From positions 1 through 51,493 of the forward strand of contig NZ_JNYE01000085.1 in NCBI RefSeq assembly GCF_000717185.1: 51,493 nt of DNA, given 5' to 3'. Shown piece after piece: positions 8,177 to 18,960 of this stretch. Each line of letters opens with the position of its first letter. Positions within the stretch are counted from its first letter, which is position 1. The position numbers were made by a program, and so were the translations under genes. The notes beneath the pieces were generated by a model. It was not told where the DNA came from. It worked only from the letters and a program-made list of their open reading frames with translations, and did no database searches. Source of the DNA: Kitasatospora phosalacinea. Its GTDB lineage: Bacteria > Actinomycetota > Actinomycetes > Streptomycetales > Streptomycetaceae.

Positions 8177-9115
8177 ATGACCACCGCCCCCGCCCGTCCC
8201 GGACAGTTCCCCGCCCAGCCCGCCCGGCCGTCGTCGGACCGGCGGCCCGAGCCCCAACCGCCCACGTACCAGCTGGCGTTCGCCCGGACCATGGAGGACG
8301 TGCGGGACGCCCAGCGGCTGCGCCACCAGGTGTTCGCGGACGAGATGGGCGCGGTGCTGGACTCGCCGCTGCCCGGCCTGGACGCCGACCCGTTCGACGA
8401 GTTCTGCGACCACCTGCTGGTGCGCGAGCAGCCCGGCGGCGAGGTGGTCGGCACGTACCGGCTGCTGCGGCCCGAACAGGCGCGCCGGGCGGGCCGGTTG
8501 TACTCCGACAGCGAGTTCGACCTGGCCCGGCTGGGCGGGCTGCGGGACGGGCTGGTGGAGGTCGGGCGGTCCTGCATCGCCGCGGCGCACCGCGGCAACG
8601 GCGCCGTGATCAACCTGATGTGGGGCGGCATCGCCCGCTACATGACCGCCACCGGCAACGCCTGGCTGGCGGGCTGCTGCTCGGTGCCGCTGGCCGACGG
8701 CGGCGCGACCGCCGCCGGGGTGTGGGACGCCGTCTCCGCCAAGCACCTGGCCCCGCCGCAGTACCGGGTCACCCCGCTGCGCCCGTGGTCGGCGCGGGGC
8801 GTGTCCCGTGAGGGCCGCACGCCCGTCCCGGCGCTGCTGCGCGGCTACCTGCGGCTGGGGGCGTGGGTGTGCGGCGAGCCCGCCTATGACCCGGACTTCG
8901 GCGTGGCGGACCTGTACGTGCTGCTGTCGCTGGAGCGCACCGACCCGCGCTACCTGCGGCACTTCCTGGCGGCCGCGGCGGAGCTGCCGGTCTCGGCGGT
9001 CCTCGGGGGCGCCCCGGGCGGGTCCGGGCCCGCTCCCGTCCCCGGGCCCGCTCCCGTCCCGCCGGTCGCCGTGGCGTCGCCGCGCGGAACGGCGTCCGCG
9101 GGGACGGCGGCATGA
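8177..9115 (+). CDS. olsB: GNAT-type N-acyltransferase, OlsB-like
   Basis: A 312-residue protein resembling ornithine N-alpha-acyltransferases (Acetyltransf_5 family), which make lyso-ornithine lipid from ornithine and a 3-hydroxyacyl carrier protein. Family features include LRHQVFADEMGA near residue 50, the DEFCDHLLV region followed by VVGTYRLL, and the VEVGRSCIAAAHRG stretch. The C-terminal 40 residues are a low-complexity Pro/Ala/Gly tail. The ATG is preceded by CGGAGAG. Its stop overlaps the next gene's start (ATGA), and that gene is the second acyltransferase of the same two-step pathway, which supports the call. Start could lie slightly elsewhere. Confidence 0.72.
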   Translation: MTTAPARPGQFPAQPARPSSDRRPEPQPPTYQLAFARTMEDVRDAQRLRHQVFADEMGAVLDSPLPGLDADPFDEFCDHLLVREQPGGEVVGTYRLLRPEQARRAGRLYSDSEFDLARLGGLRDGLVEVGRSCIAAAHRGNGAVINLMWGGIARYMTATGNAWLAGCCSVPLADGGATAAGVWDAVSAKHLAPPQYRVTPLRPWSARGVSREGRTPVPALLRGYLRLGAWVCGEPAYDPDFGVADLYVLLSLERTDPRYLRHFLAAAAELPVSAVLGGAPGGSGPAPVPGPAPVPPVAVASPRGTASAGTAA

Positions 9116-10005
9116 GCGCCTGGCTGCCGACCGCGCCGTGCACGCCCGGCGACTGCGTGACGGTCGCCGGGCCGCGGGCGGGCCTGCCGGTGCGGGTGCT
9201 GCGGCTGGCCGGCTGCCTGCTGGTGCTGGCCGCCGGGCTGGCGGCGGTGCCGGTGGTGCGGGCGCTGGCGTGGCTGCCCGCGGAGCGGCTGGTGCGCTGG
9301 TGGGCGCGGCTGCTGCTGGCCGTGCTGGGCGTGCGGGTGCGGGCGGTCGGCGTGCCGGGGCGGCACTCCGGCGGCTCGCTGCTGGTGTCCAACCACGTCT
9401 CGTGGCTCGACGTCCTGCTGGTCGGCTCCGTCCGGCCGGGCCGGATGCTGGCCAAGAGCGAGGTCGGCCGCTGGCCGGTGCTGGGCCCGCTGACCTGCTG
9501 GGGCGGCACGATCTTCATCGACCGCGAGCGGCTGCGGGCGCTGCCCGGCACGGTCGAGGAGATCGCGGCGGTGCTGCGCCGCGGCGGGCGGGTGGTGGTC
9601 TTCCCGGAGGGCAGCACCTGGTGCGGGCGCGGGGGCGGGCGGTTCCGCCCGGCGCTGTTCGAGGCGGCGGTGCGGGCGGACGTCCCCGTGCAGCCGGTGG
9701 CGCTGCGCTACCGCACCGCGGACGGCCGTCCCAGCACCGCGCCCGCGTTCGTCGGCGAGGACGGGCTGCTGGCCTCGGTGTGGCGGGTGGTGTCGGTGCG
9801 GGGCCTGCGCGCGGAGGTCGAGTTCCTGCCGCAGCTGCCGCCCGCGCTGTTCCCGGACCGGCGCCGGCTCGCGGCGGCGGCCCAGCGGGTGGTGGAGCAC
9901 CTGCGGGACTCTTCCGGCGCTCCCGGCCGCACTGCCCGCGCGCACCCCGTGGAACGTCCGGCCCGGGTGGCGGGGCCCGCGCGGGCGGTGGGGGTCGGCG
10001 GGTAG
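9112..10005 (+). CDS. olsA: 1-acylglycerol-phosphate acyltransferase family, OlsA-like
   Basis: A 297-residue PlsC-family acyltransferase. The HX4D catalytic motif is NHVSWLD near residue 94, and FPEGSTW near 163 is the substrate-binding motif. One N-terminal membrane segment is likely (about 27-50). Paired by ATGA overlap with the OlsB-like gene, it would O-acylate lyso-ornithine lipid at the membrane. A role in glycerophospholipid synthesis is the alternative, as PlsC paralogues are common. The C-terminal 30 residues are Pro/Arg-rich and not conserved-looking. Confidence 0.72.
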   Translation: MSAWLPTAPCTPGDCVTVAGPRAGLPVRVLRLAGCLLVLAAGLAAVPVVRALAWLPAERLVRWWARLLLAVLGVRVRAVGVPGRHSGGSLLVSNHVSWLDVLLVGSVRPGRMLAKSEVGRWPVLGPLTCWGGTIFIDRERLRALPGTVEEIAAVLRRGGRVVVFPEGSTWCGRGGGRFRPALFEAAVRADVPVQPVALRYRTADGRPSTAPAFVGEDGLLASVWRVVSVRGLRAEVEFLPQLPPALFPDRRRLAAAAQRVVEHLRDSSGAPGRTARAHPVERPARVAGPARAVGVGG

Positions 10006-10335
<330 letters not shown>

Positions 10336-10350
10336 CCGCTGCCGCCCGCC

Positions 10351-10367
10351 GTGCACCGCGCCGGAAC

Positions 10368-10376
<9 letters not shown>
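10351..10376 (+). terminator. Hairpin after repressor copy 1
   Basis: A perfect 10-bp stem (GTGCACCGCG / CGCGGTGCAC) with a six-base loop lies 15 bases after the stop. A second perfect hairpin (CGAGCGG-CTTT-CCGCTCG, 10378-10395) follows directly. No U-tract is present, as is usual in actinomycetes. They probably end transcription between the two convergent repressor genes. Confidence 0.6.
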
Positions 10377-12270
<1,894 letters not shown>

Positions 12271-12321
12271 GGGAGTCCTCTTCTCTGCGTCGGGTGAGGG
12301 TGCGGCCACATCCGGGCCCGG

Positions 12322-12337
12322 ATACCCCCGTAGGTAT
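12322..12337. promoter_or_regulatory. CstR-type operator, site 1 of 3
   Basis: ATACC-cccgta-GGTAT, 52 bases upstream of the GTG start of the leftward dioxygenase gene. It is positioned to block that gene's promoter. Confidence 0.7.
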
Positions 12338-12376
12338 TGTTGCAGGCAGTTCTCGGCCAGGAGGCCCGCCGGGGCG

Positions 12377-12392
12377 ATACCGGTGGGGGTAT
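12377..12392. promoter_or_regulatory. CstR-type operator, site 2 of 3
   Basis: ATACC-ggtggg-GGTAT, in the middle of the divergent spacer, 55 bases centre to centre from site 1 and 34 from site 3. It could serve either promoter. Confidence 0.68.
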
Positions 12393-12410
12393 ATGCTCGA
12401 AACCAACGAT

Positions 12411-12426
12411 ATACCCCCGCCGGTAT
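12411..12426. promoter_or_regulatory. CstR-type operator, site 3 of 3
   Basis: ATACC-cccgcc-GGTAT, 75 bases before the start of the rightward rhodanese gene. It is suitably placed to control the rhodanese-TauE operon. Confidence 0.7.
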
Positions 12427-12501
12427 CTTCCCGAGGACGGTCCACCGCCCCGGGACCCGCCGGAACCCCCCGTACCGCCCGCCCAGCCCCAGGAGGACAC
12501 C

Positions 12502-12876
12502 GTGGCCTGGACCCCTCAGCCACCCGCGCCCGCGCAGATCGACCCCGCCGAGGCGCACCGTCTGGCCGCCGCCGGGGAGGCGGTGCTGCTCGACGTCCGC
12601 GAGCCCGAGGAGCACGCCGAACTGCACGCACCCGGCGCGGCCCTCGCCCCGCTCGGCGACCTCGGCACCGCCGCGGGCCTCGGCGCCGCGCGGGCCGCGG
12701 GCGGCGGACGGCTGGTGCTGGCGGTGTGCCGCTCCGGGAGCCGCTCGCAGACGGCCACCGAACTGCTGAACGCGCACGGGCTGCCGACGGTGAACGTGGT
12801 CGGCGGGATGCGCGCCTGGCTGCGGGCCGGGCTGCCCGTGCACCGGGACGCGTGTCGCTGCGGCGGCGCGATATGA
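12502..12876 (+). CDS. Single-domain rhodanese
   Basis: A 124-residue sulfurtransferase. It has the DVREPEEHAELHAPGA entry motif and the active loop VCRSGSRS with a catalytic Cys near residue 79, and ends in a short Cys-containing tail (ACRCGG). It would move sulfane sulfur between thiol carriers in the cytoplasm. The GTG start follows AGGAGG by five bases. The stop overlaps the exporter start (ATGA), and three CstR-type palindromes precede it, so it belongs to the sulfide-stress regulon. Confidence 0.87.
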   Translation: MAWTPQPPAPAQIDPAEAHRLAAAGEAVLLDVREPEEHAELHAPGAALAPLGDLGTAAGLGAARAAGGGRLVLAVCRSGSRSQTATELLNAHGLPTVNVVGGMRAWLRAGLPVHRDACRCGGAI

Positions 12877-13856
12877 GCACCGTCCTGCTCGCGCTGGCCG
12901 CCGGCGCGGTGGTCGGCCTGGCGCTGGGCGGGCTCGGCGGCGGCGGCAGCATGCTGGCCGTCCCCGCGCTGATCTACCTGATCGGGCTGACGCCCGGCAC
13001 CGCGACCACCGCCAGCCTGCTGATCGTCGCCGTGACCTCGCTCACCGGCCTGGTCGCCCACGCCCGGGCCGGACGCGTCCGCTGGCGCGAGGGGCTGCTG
13101 TTCGGCGCGGCCGGACTCCCGTTCGCCGCACTCGGCGGCGCGCTCTCCCGCCACCTGCCCGGCCCCGCCCTGACCGCCGCGTTCGCGCTGCTGGCCGCAC
13201 TGGCCGCCTGGCGGATGCTCGCGGGCGGGCGGCGGACGGCGGGCGGCGCGAGTGACGGCATCGGTGACGCCGGCCGTGACGTCGGTGACGCCGGGTGCAA
13301 GGTCGGTGACGCCGGGTGCGAGGTCGGCGTCGGTGGCGCGGCGCGTCCGGTGGTGCCCGCAGCCGCGGTCGCTCGGACGCCCGGTGGCGCGGGGGCGGCG
13401 GTCGCCCTCGCGACCGAGATGATCCCTGCGGGGACGAACTCCGTTCCGGCTCCCCTCCCGGGCGCTGCCGGGCCCGCGCCCCGGGTGCCCATTCCGGCGC
13501 GGCGGGCCGCGCTGGCGGGGGCCGGACTGGGCGCGGCGACCGGGGTGCTGGGCGTCGGCGGCGGGTTCCTCGCGGTACCCGCACTGGTGTCCTTCCTGGC
13601 GTTCCCGATGGCCGAGGCGATCGGCACCAGCCTGCTGGCGATCACCCTGAACTCGCTGGCCGCGCTGCTGCCCCGGCTGGGCGTGGCCGCCGAGATCCCG
13701 TGGTCGACGGTCGGCCCGTTCGCCGCCGCGGCGATCCTCGGCGCCTGGGACGGCAAGCGGCTCGCGGCCAAGCTGTCCGGTCGCACGCTGCAGCGGCTGT
13801 TCGCCGGGGCCCTGCTGGCGGTCGCCGCCCTGATGCTGGTGGACGCCGTGCTCTGA
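12873..13856 (+). CDS. TauE/SafE family sulfite/anion exporter
   Basis: A 327-residue membrane protein of the TauE/SafE family, built as two homologous halves. Half 1 starts with GLALGGLGGGGSMLAVPALI, and half 2 repeats it as ATGVLGVGGGFLAVPALVSF near residue 225. Each half has about four helices. Between them (about residues 120-210) is a long hydrophilic loop that includes three 7-residue repeats (VGDAGCK type) with two cysteines and a Pro/Ala-rich stretch. Translation is coupled to the rhodanese by ATGA. In this context it likely exports sulfite or a related sulfur oxyanion made by the dioxygenase. Confidence 0.85.
   Translation: MSTVLLALAAGAVVGLALGGLGGGGSMLAVPALIYLIGLTPGTATTASLLIVAVTSLTGLVAHARAGRVRWREGLLFGAAGLPFAALGGALSRHLPGPALTAAFALLAALAAWRMLAGGRRTAGGASDGIGDAGRDVGDAGCKVGDAGCEVGVGGAARPVVPAAAVARTPGGAGAAVALATEMIPAGTNSVPAPLPGAAGPAPRVPIPARRAALAGAGLGAATGVLGVGGGFLAVPALVSFLAFPMAEAIGTSLLAITLNSLAALLPRLGVAAEIPWSTVGPFAAAAILGAWDGKRLAAKLSGRTLQRLFAGALLAVAALMLVDAVL
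13260..13322 (+). repeat. 21-bp repeat inside the TauE loop
   Basis: Three tandem 21-base units (for example gtcggtgacgccgggtgcaag), in frame, encode IGDAGRD, VGDAGCK and VGDAGCE, with a degenerate fourth unit. They fall in the hydrophilic loop between the two transporter halves. Confidence 0.85.
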
Positions 13857-14024
13857 CGCCTGCATGGCCACCGCTCCCAGGTTCTCCGGCCCTCCGGTCC
13901 CCGGCACCGCTCGGGCATCCTTGGACGTTCCCCCTCTCCTTTTGTCCCGTTTCCTCCCCTCCCTGCCCGGCCCGTCCACACCGCGCGCCGGGGACATCCC
14001 CTCCCGAAAGGTCCGACCCGCCCC

Positions 14025-14600
14025 ATGACCACGCCCCTGACCGTCGAGCAGCTCCAGCCCCGACTGCACGAGCTGACCGTCATCGACGTCCGCTCCCCCG
14101 GCGAGTTCGCCGGGGGGCACATCCCGGGCGCCCACAACGTGCCGCTCGACCAGCTGACGCAGGCCCTGCCCGCGCTGCGGGCCGCTGCCGAGCGCGGCGA
14201 GCTGGCCGTCGCCTGCACCTCCGGCGCCCGGGCCCTGAACGCCTGCGAGCAGCTGTCCTCGGCCGGCGTGCAGGCGCTGCTCATCGACGGCGGCACCTCC
14301 GCCTGGGCCGCCAATGGTGGAACACTGAACCGGGTGCCGGGCCAGAAGGCCCGCTGGGCGATGGAGCGGCAGGTCCGGCTGGTGGCCGGTTCGCTGGTGC
14401 TCGCGGGCATAGTCGTCGACGTGGCTGTCCCGGGCGTGCGCTGGGTGTCGGCCGCGATGGGCGGCGGCCTGCTGTTCTCGGCGGTCAGCAACACCTGCAC
14501 GATGGGCTCGCTGCTGGGCAAGCTCCCGTACAACCGCCCGCGCAACTCCGGTGCCGCACTCGGCGCGACGCTCACCGCGCTGCGCGACGGCAGCAAGTGA
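14025..14600 (+). CDS. Membrane rhodanese with DUF2892 domain (YgaP-like)
   Basis: A 191-residue protein. Residues 1-105 form a rhodanese domain (DVRSPGEFAGGHIPGAHNVP, active loop ACTSGARA with catalytic Cys). Residues 115-170 form two membrane helices of the DUF2892 type (LVAGSLVLAGIVVDVAV and VSAAMGGGLLFSAVSNTC), like YgaP. It places a sulfurtransferase at the membrane. It lies 168 bases after the TauE gene on the same strand; no CstR palindrome was seen in that gap, so it may be read through from the exporter operon or have its own promoter. A Cys (NTCTMG) at the end of the last helix could take part in sulfur transfer. Confidence 0.85.
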   Translation: MTTPLTVEQLQPRLHELTVIDVRSPGEFAGGHIPGAHNVPLDQLTQALPALRAAAERGELAVACTSGARALNACEQLSSAGVQALLIDGGTSAWAANGGTLNRVPGQKARWAMERQVRLVAGSLVLAGIVVDVAVPGVRWVSAAMGGGLLFSAVSNTCTMGSLLGKLPYNRPRNSGAALGATLTALRDGSK

Positions 14601-14709
14601 CGTCTTCAGTGCGGTAGTTCGGGAATTCCGGGCGGCCCGGGCGCAGCGGATGGTGTCCGCGCATTTTCCCTGATCTCTCGTCAGTTCTCTTGCAGTTGCG
14701 GGTAGTTCG

Positions 14710-14752
14710 GCCCCCGGTACCCCTCCCCTGGTCGGGGCGGGGTGCCGGGGGC
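14710..14752. terminator. Hairpin between convergent genes
   Basis: Arms GCCCCCGGTACCCC and GGGGTGCCGGGGGC pair over 14 bp with one G-T pair and a 15-base loop. It lies between the converging membrane rhodanese and small membrane-protein genes and probably works in both directions. Confidence 0.7.
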
Positions 14753-14802
14753 CTTCGTGCGCCGGCCGGGGAGGGGCCGACTCGGCGCCGCAGTGGGGCG
14801 GT

Positions 14803-15042
14803 TCAGCGAGTGACGGCCGCTCCCTGGGGGGCGGGGGTGGTCGTGGTGGCGGCCGGGGTGCAGGAAGCGGCGGGGGCAGCGGTGCCGTAGTGGTTGGCCA
14901 GCCAGAAACCGGCCAGTAGGCCCGCCACGCCGAGTGCCTTGTGGCGGTTGCGCTTCCACCACGAGGGCGTGCCCGCGGCCATGAACCGCAGTTGGGTGAA
15001 GTCCGGGTGTTCGCTGGGCGGTGCGTCCTTGAACATTCCCAT
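14803..15042 (-). CDS. Small single-helix membrane protein, 79 aa
   Basis: MGMFKDAPPSEHPDFTQLRF is followed by a basic stretch and one hydrophobic helix (about 36-55, ALGVAGLLAGFWLANHYG), then an Ala/Thr/Pro-rich tail with one Cys. The start follows a strong GAGAGGAGG. The family is not recognised; it looks like a type of short streptomycete membrane protein. The ATG two codons later is an alternative start. Confidence 0.7.
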   Translation of the reverse strand: MGMFKDAPPSEHPDFTQLRFMAAGTPSWWKRNRHKALGVAGLLAGFWLANHYGTAAPAASCTPAATTTTPAPQGAAVTR

Positions 15043-15176
15043 CGCGGATGATCCTCCTCTCGCGTCGGGGAGTTCATGACCATACGCCCGGTTCCGCCCC
15101 GACCGCAGGCAATTAATCCCGATTCACCGGCCTGCGCGCGCCCCCGCGCGCCCCCTTCCGCGCCCCGCGACGGGTC

Positions 15177-16007
15177 TCACCAGTGCGCGGGGCGGGCCAG
15201 TGCGGCGCCGATGCGGGTCTCGGAATCGCCCTTGGCGGAGTTGAGTTGGGGCTGCGTGAGGAACAGCGCGCCGGTCAGGTCGGCGCCCCGCAGGTCGGCG
15301 TCGCGCAGGTCCGCGCCGATCAGGTCGGCCTCCCGCAGGTCCGCGCCGGACAGGTCGGCCGCGATCAGGCAGGCGCCCCGCAGGTTGGCCCCGCGCAGGT
15401 CGGCGCCGCGCAGGCGGGCCCCGATCAGGTCGGCGCCCCGGTGGTTGCGCTTCTTGCCGGGCAGTGCGTTCCGGGTCAGTTCGCTTGCCCGGAGCAGGAG
15501 TTCGCTGGCACCGGCCCGGATCCCGGGGACGTCGGCGGCGATCAGCGCGGCGGCGTCCCGGAGGGTCAGTTCCTCGATCCCGTCGAACGCCCGGCGGAGT
15601 TCGGCGTGCACCGGCCGGGCCTTCGGGAGTTCCAGCGCCTCGGCCAAGTACCGCAGCAGCTCGTGGAGTTGGCGCATCACCGGGAAGACCTCGAACATCT
15701 GCCCGGCGGTCTGCGGGTCCTCCCGCCAACTGCGTCCGCCGAAGGTGTGCCGGGAGACCTTCTGCCCGGCTCCGAAGCAGTCGAAGACCGTGCAGCCCTG
15801 GTAGCCGCGCTCGCGCAGGACGGAGTGGATACCGCAGCGGTGGTCGGCCTGCAGGTTGCGGCAGGGCGTGCCGGCGTTCTTGTTCGCCGCGAAGTCGGCG
15901 GACTTGGCGAAGGGCAGGGCGACGCAGCACAGCCCGAAGCAGGCGGAGCAGTCGGCGAGCAGGTCGAGTCGACGGCCGGTCGGGACGGGGTGCTGCTGGT
16001 CGGTCAC
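15177..16007 (-). CDS. YkgJ-like Cys domain fused to pentapeptide repeats
   Basis: A 276-residue protein in two parts. The N-terminal 100 residues contain CSACFGLCC, the CxxCx3CC pattern of YkgJ-type (UPF0153) zinc/iron-chelating domains, with further Cys at CRNLQ, HRC and GCTVFDC. After a helical linker (about 100-185), residues 190-255 are pentapeptide repeats of the A(D/N)LxG type ([20 protein letters not shown]), forming a right-handed beta-helix. The GTG start follows GGAGG by nine bases. Function unknown; pentapeptide proteins can be structural or can mimic DNA. The open frame extends upstream as a Gly/Cys-rich shadow. It lies back-to-back with the phosphatase gene. Confidence 0.8.
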   Translation of the reverse strand: MTDQQHPVPTGRRLDLLADCSACFGLCCVALPFAKSADFAANKNAGTPCRNLQADHRCGIHSVLRERGYQGCTVFDCFGAGQKVSRHTFGGRSWREDPQTAGQMFEVFPVMRQLHELLRYLAEALELPKARPVHAELRRAFDGIEELTLRDAAALIAADVPGIRAGASELLLRASELTRNALPGKKRNHRGADLIGARLRGADLRGANLRGACLIAADLSGADLREADLIGADLRDADLRGADLTGALFLTQPQLNSAKGDSETRIGAALARPAHW

Positions 16008-16302
16008 GGTGCGGAGCCTCCGGTCGCGGGGGTGGTGGTGCACCCCATTCTCCCCGGCGGACCGGCCGTGCTCGAACCCGCACCCGTACCTGCACCCGCA
16101 CCCGTACCTGCGCCCGCACCCGCACCCGCACCGCGAGGCGACAGCACTCCCCGTGTCGGGTTCGGCTTCGGCGGATCCGGCGAGTATGGCGCGGTCCCCG
16201 GGTGCGGATCGCCCGGGCTGCGGGGGTGCCGGGCCGTGCGGTACGGCGGCGCACCGGGCCCGCCGCGGCTCCACGGGGGACGTGCTGAGGGAGGAGTCAC
16301 GG

Positions 16303-18066
16303 GTGCGGCCCGAATCGGCGGGCGACGGCTCGACGGATTCGCTGCTCGCGGCTGCCGCCGCGGCCCTGCGGGTGGAACGTGACGCGCTGGTCGGCGCCCT
16401 GCTCGGCCAGTTGCCCGTGGCGGTGGCGGTGCTCGACGGCGAGCTGCGCTGGCGCTACCTGAACCCGCCGTTCCAGCAGGTCACGGGCGTGTCGCCGACG
16501 GCCGTGCCGGGTCGCCCCGTCGAGGACCCGGACCGGGCCCTCCCGCGCGTCCTGGCCGACGGGCGGCCGCGTTCCGGGACGTTCGCCGGGCGGCCCGCCG
16601 ACTTCCGCAGGCTGGAGGTGGACGGCGCGCCGGTCGGCCTGCTGGCCGTGCTGCCGGGCGGCGCCGGCACGCACCGCGCCGAGCTCGAACGCGTCCGGGC
16701 CCGGTTCGCCCTGCTGGAGGCCGGTTCGGAGCGGATCGGCACCACCCTCGACCCGGACACCACCTGCGCGGAACTCGCCGCGTTCACCGTCCCCGGCTCC
16801 GCCGACCTCGCCCTCGTCGACGTGCTGCCGCTCGACACGCCCGACACCGGCGACACCGCCACCGCCACCACCACGCCGGGCAGTGCCCGTACGCTCCCCC
16901 GGCTGCGGCGCGCCGCCACGGCCTGCGGGAAGGAGCTGCCCGACCTGCCCGACCGGCCCGACCCGTTGGCGACCGTGCCCCCCGGCGGCCCGGCGGTGCG
17001 GCACCGCCCCGGCTCGGTGGCCGCCCGGGCGCTCGCCGAGGGCCGTCCGGTGGCCGCCAACCTGCTGTCCGCCGAGGAACTGGCCGCGCTCGTACCCGAC
17101 CGGGCCGCCCTGTCCGCGTGCCGGGCCGCGGGCGTCGACTGCCTGCTCGCGGTGCCGCTGATCGCCCGCGGACGGCCCCTCGGGGTGCTCACCCTGGGCC
17201 GGGCGCACGGCAGTTCGCTCGGCTTCACCGACGAGGACACCGAACTCCTCGCCGCGCTCGCCGGGCGCGCCGCGCTCACCCTCGACCACGCCCGGCGCTA
17301 CGCCCGCTCGCAGAACACCGCCCTGGAACTCCAGCGGGCCCTGCTCGCCGAACCCGGCAACCCGCACCCCAACCTCGAACTCGCCTCCCGCTACCTGCCG
17401 TCCGGCATCACCTCCGTGGTCGGCGGCGACTGGTACGAGACGGTGCGGCTGCCGTTCGGACGGACCCTGCTCGCGATGGGCGACGTGATGGGGCACGGCG
17501 TCGAGGCCGCCGTCGACATGAGCAACTACCGCTCCACGCTGCGCTACGTCGCCGCGATGGACCTGCCGCCGCACCGGATCCTGCGCCAGCTCGACACCCT
17601 GATCGCCGAACAGGAGAACGCCCGCCCCGCCACCTGCGTGCTGGCTCTCGCCGACCCCGCCCGGTCCCGCTGGACCCTCGCCAGCGCGGGCCACCTGCCG
17701 CCCGCGCTGCTCACCCCGCACGCCACCGAGCTGATCGCGGTGCCGACCGGCCCGCCCCTGGGCACCGGCGTCGGCGGCTACGAGCAGACCACCATGGAGC
17801 TGCGCACCGACCACGCCCTGCTGCTGTACACCGACGGCCTGGTGGAGCGGCGCGGCGAGGACATCGACGCCTCGCTGGCCCGCCTGTCCGCACTCCGACT
17901 CCCCGCCGGGGGCGCGCTCGGCTCCGGCAGCGCGCCCGGCTTCCCGCCCGGCTCCTCGCTCGACTCCCTGCTGGACGCCACCCTCGCCGCGCTCGCCCCG
18001 GAGGACGCCGAGGACGACATCGCCCTGCTCGTGGCCCGGGTCCGCCACCGTACGTCGCCGTCCTGA
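16303..18066 (+). CDS. PAS-GAF-PP2C (SpoIIE-type) phosphatase
   Basis: A 587-residue regulatory phosphatase. A PAS-like domain covers about 20-120 ([21 protein letters not shown]), a GAF domain about 130-335, and a SpoIIE/PP2C catalytic domain about 350-587, with metal-site residues in GGDWYE, GDVMGHG and the late DDIALLV motif. Such proteins dephosphorylate anti-sigma-factor antagonists and so tune stress sigma factors. A Gly/Ser/Pro-rich insert (about 545-562) interrupts the C-terminal part of the catalytic domain. The GTG start follows GGGAGGAG; an upstream GTG at 16282 is possible. No partner anti-sigma genes are adjacent. Confidence 0.85.
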   Translation: MRPESAGDGSTDSLLAAAAAALRVERDALVGALLGQLPVAVAVLDGELRWRYLNPPFQQVTGVSPTAVPGRPVEDPDRALPRVLADGRPRSGTFAGRPADFRRLEVDGAPVGLLAVLPGGAGTHRAELERVRARFALLEAGSERIGTTLDPDTTCAELAAFTVPGSADLALVDVLPLDTPDTGDTATATTTPGSARTLPRLRRAATACGKELPDLPDRPDPLATVPPGGPAVRHRPGSVAARALAEGRPVAANLLSAEELAALVPDRAALSACRAAGVDCLLAVPLIARGRPLGVLTLGRAHGSSLGFTDEDTELLAALAGRAALTLDHARRYARSQNTALELQRALLAEPGNPHPNLELASRYLPSGITSVVGGDWYETVRLPFGRTLLAMGDVMGHGVEAAVDMSNYRSTLRYVAAMDLPPHRILRQLDTLIAEQENARPATCVLALADPARSRWTLASAGHLPPALLTPHATELIAVPTGPPLGTGVGGYEQTTMELRTDHALLLYTDGLVERRGEDIDASLARLSALRLPAGGALGSGSAPGFPPGSSLDSLLDATLAALAPEDAEDDIALLVARVRHRTSPS

Positions 18067-18107
18067 CCGGGCCGCCCCCGGCGCTCCGCCTCTCCTTCCG
18101 CGGCCCT

Positions 18108-18177
18108 CCTGCTACTGCGCTCCCACTACTGCCCTCCTACTACTGCCCTCCTACTACTGCCCTCCTACTACTGCGCT
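18108..18177. repeat. 14-bp tandem repeat, five copies
   Basis: Five head-to-tail copies of cctactactgccct with a few substitutions fill the space between the converging phosphatase and nucleotidyltransferase genes and run into the stop codon of the latter. Confidence 0.9.
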
Positions 18178-18922
18178 ACTGCTTGCCGCCGGGTGCCGCG
18201 CCCCGGGCGGCCGGGGGCCAGCCGCGGCGGTAGCCGGTCGAGAGCGGGCCGCCGGCCAGGGCGAGCGCGGCGGTGGCGGCCGCGGCGAGGGCGGTGGGGT
18301 CGCCGGTCTCCCCCAGGGCGCGGTGGGCTTCCAGGAGGCGGCGGCCGAGGTCCGGGTCGGCGGCGAGCAGGCGGCGCGGGAACCACTTGCCGGTTCCGAT
18401 CCAGGCCCGGTGGTGGTCGCTGAGCAGGTCGGCGGCGGTGCGGAGGACCTCGGCGCCGATGGCGAGCGCCTCCAGGCGGTCCGGGGCGTCGCCGAGGTCG
18501 TCCAGCAGGTCGGTCAGTGCGTACCGCAGGTTCTCGCGCTGCTCGGGCCCGAGCGGGGGCGGGCCGGTCAGCAGTTCGGCCCGGCAGTCCGCGACGATCC
18601 GGGCAACGCGGCCGTCGCGGTCCAGCAGGACCAGCCCGGTCGCGTACAGCTGCTGCACCACCCCGCGGCGGGAGGCGGCGTCGAAGGCGCGCAGTTCGGC
18701 GAGCCCGGCCCCGGTGTGCGCGAACACCTCGACCACCCGCCCCTCGTGGCGGAGCGTCTCGCGGTGGGTCTCCCGGCCGTCGGGTAGCAGGACGGCCAGG
18801 TCGAGGTCGCTGCCCGCCCGGGCCCGTCCCGCCGCCACGGAACCGGCCAGCACCACGGCCGACGCGTCGGGGTGGCGCTCGGCGACGAACCGTCTGGCCT
18901 GGTCGATCAACACCTCTCGCAC
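18176..18922 (-). CDS. Nucleotidyltransferase (aminoglycoside adenylyltransferase-like)
   Basis: A 248-residue protein. Its N-terminal 100 residues have the polymerase-beta-like signature GSVAAGRARAGSDLDLAVLL, with the DxD pair that binds metal and nucleotide. The rest is helical, with RAWIGTGKWFPRRLL near 190, resembling the C-terminal helical domain of kanamycin-type and related nucleotidyltransferases. The substrate is unknown; drug resistance is only one option. The GTG at 18922 sits eight bases after GGGAGG; an earlier GTG is too close to it. Its stop codon lies in the adjoining 14-bp repeat array. Confidence 0.75.
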   Translation of the reverse strand: MREVLIDQARRFVAERHPDASAVVLAGSVAAGRARAGSDLDLAVLLPDGRETHRETLRHEGRVVEVFAHTGAGLAELRAFDAASRRGVVQQLYATGLVLLDRDGRVARIVADCRAELLTGPPPLGPEQRENLRYALTDLLDDLGDAPDRLEALAIGAEVLRTAADLLSDHHRAWIGTGKWFPRRLLAADPDLGRRLLEAHRALGETGDPTALAAAATAALALAGGPLSTGYRRGWPPAARGAAPGGKQ

Positions 18923-18960
18923 CCGCACAGCCTCCCACACGACCGGTCCCGGCCTGTCCC

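Noticed and set aside
12516..15083. 855-codon minus-strand frame across the rhodanese and exporter genes
   Set aside because: It crosses several real plus-strand genes and spacers and contains only low-complexity sequence.
16068..16140. Repeat region encoding a Gly-Ala or His-Pro run before the phosphatase
   Set aside because: The cacccgcacc array is intergenic; the phosphatase GTG at 16303 has a strong ribosome site, so the upstream frame is not translated as part of it.
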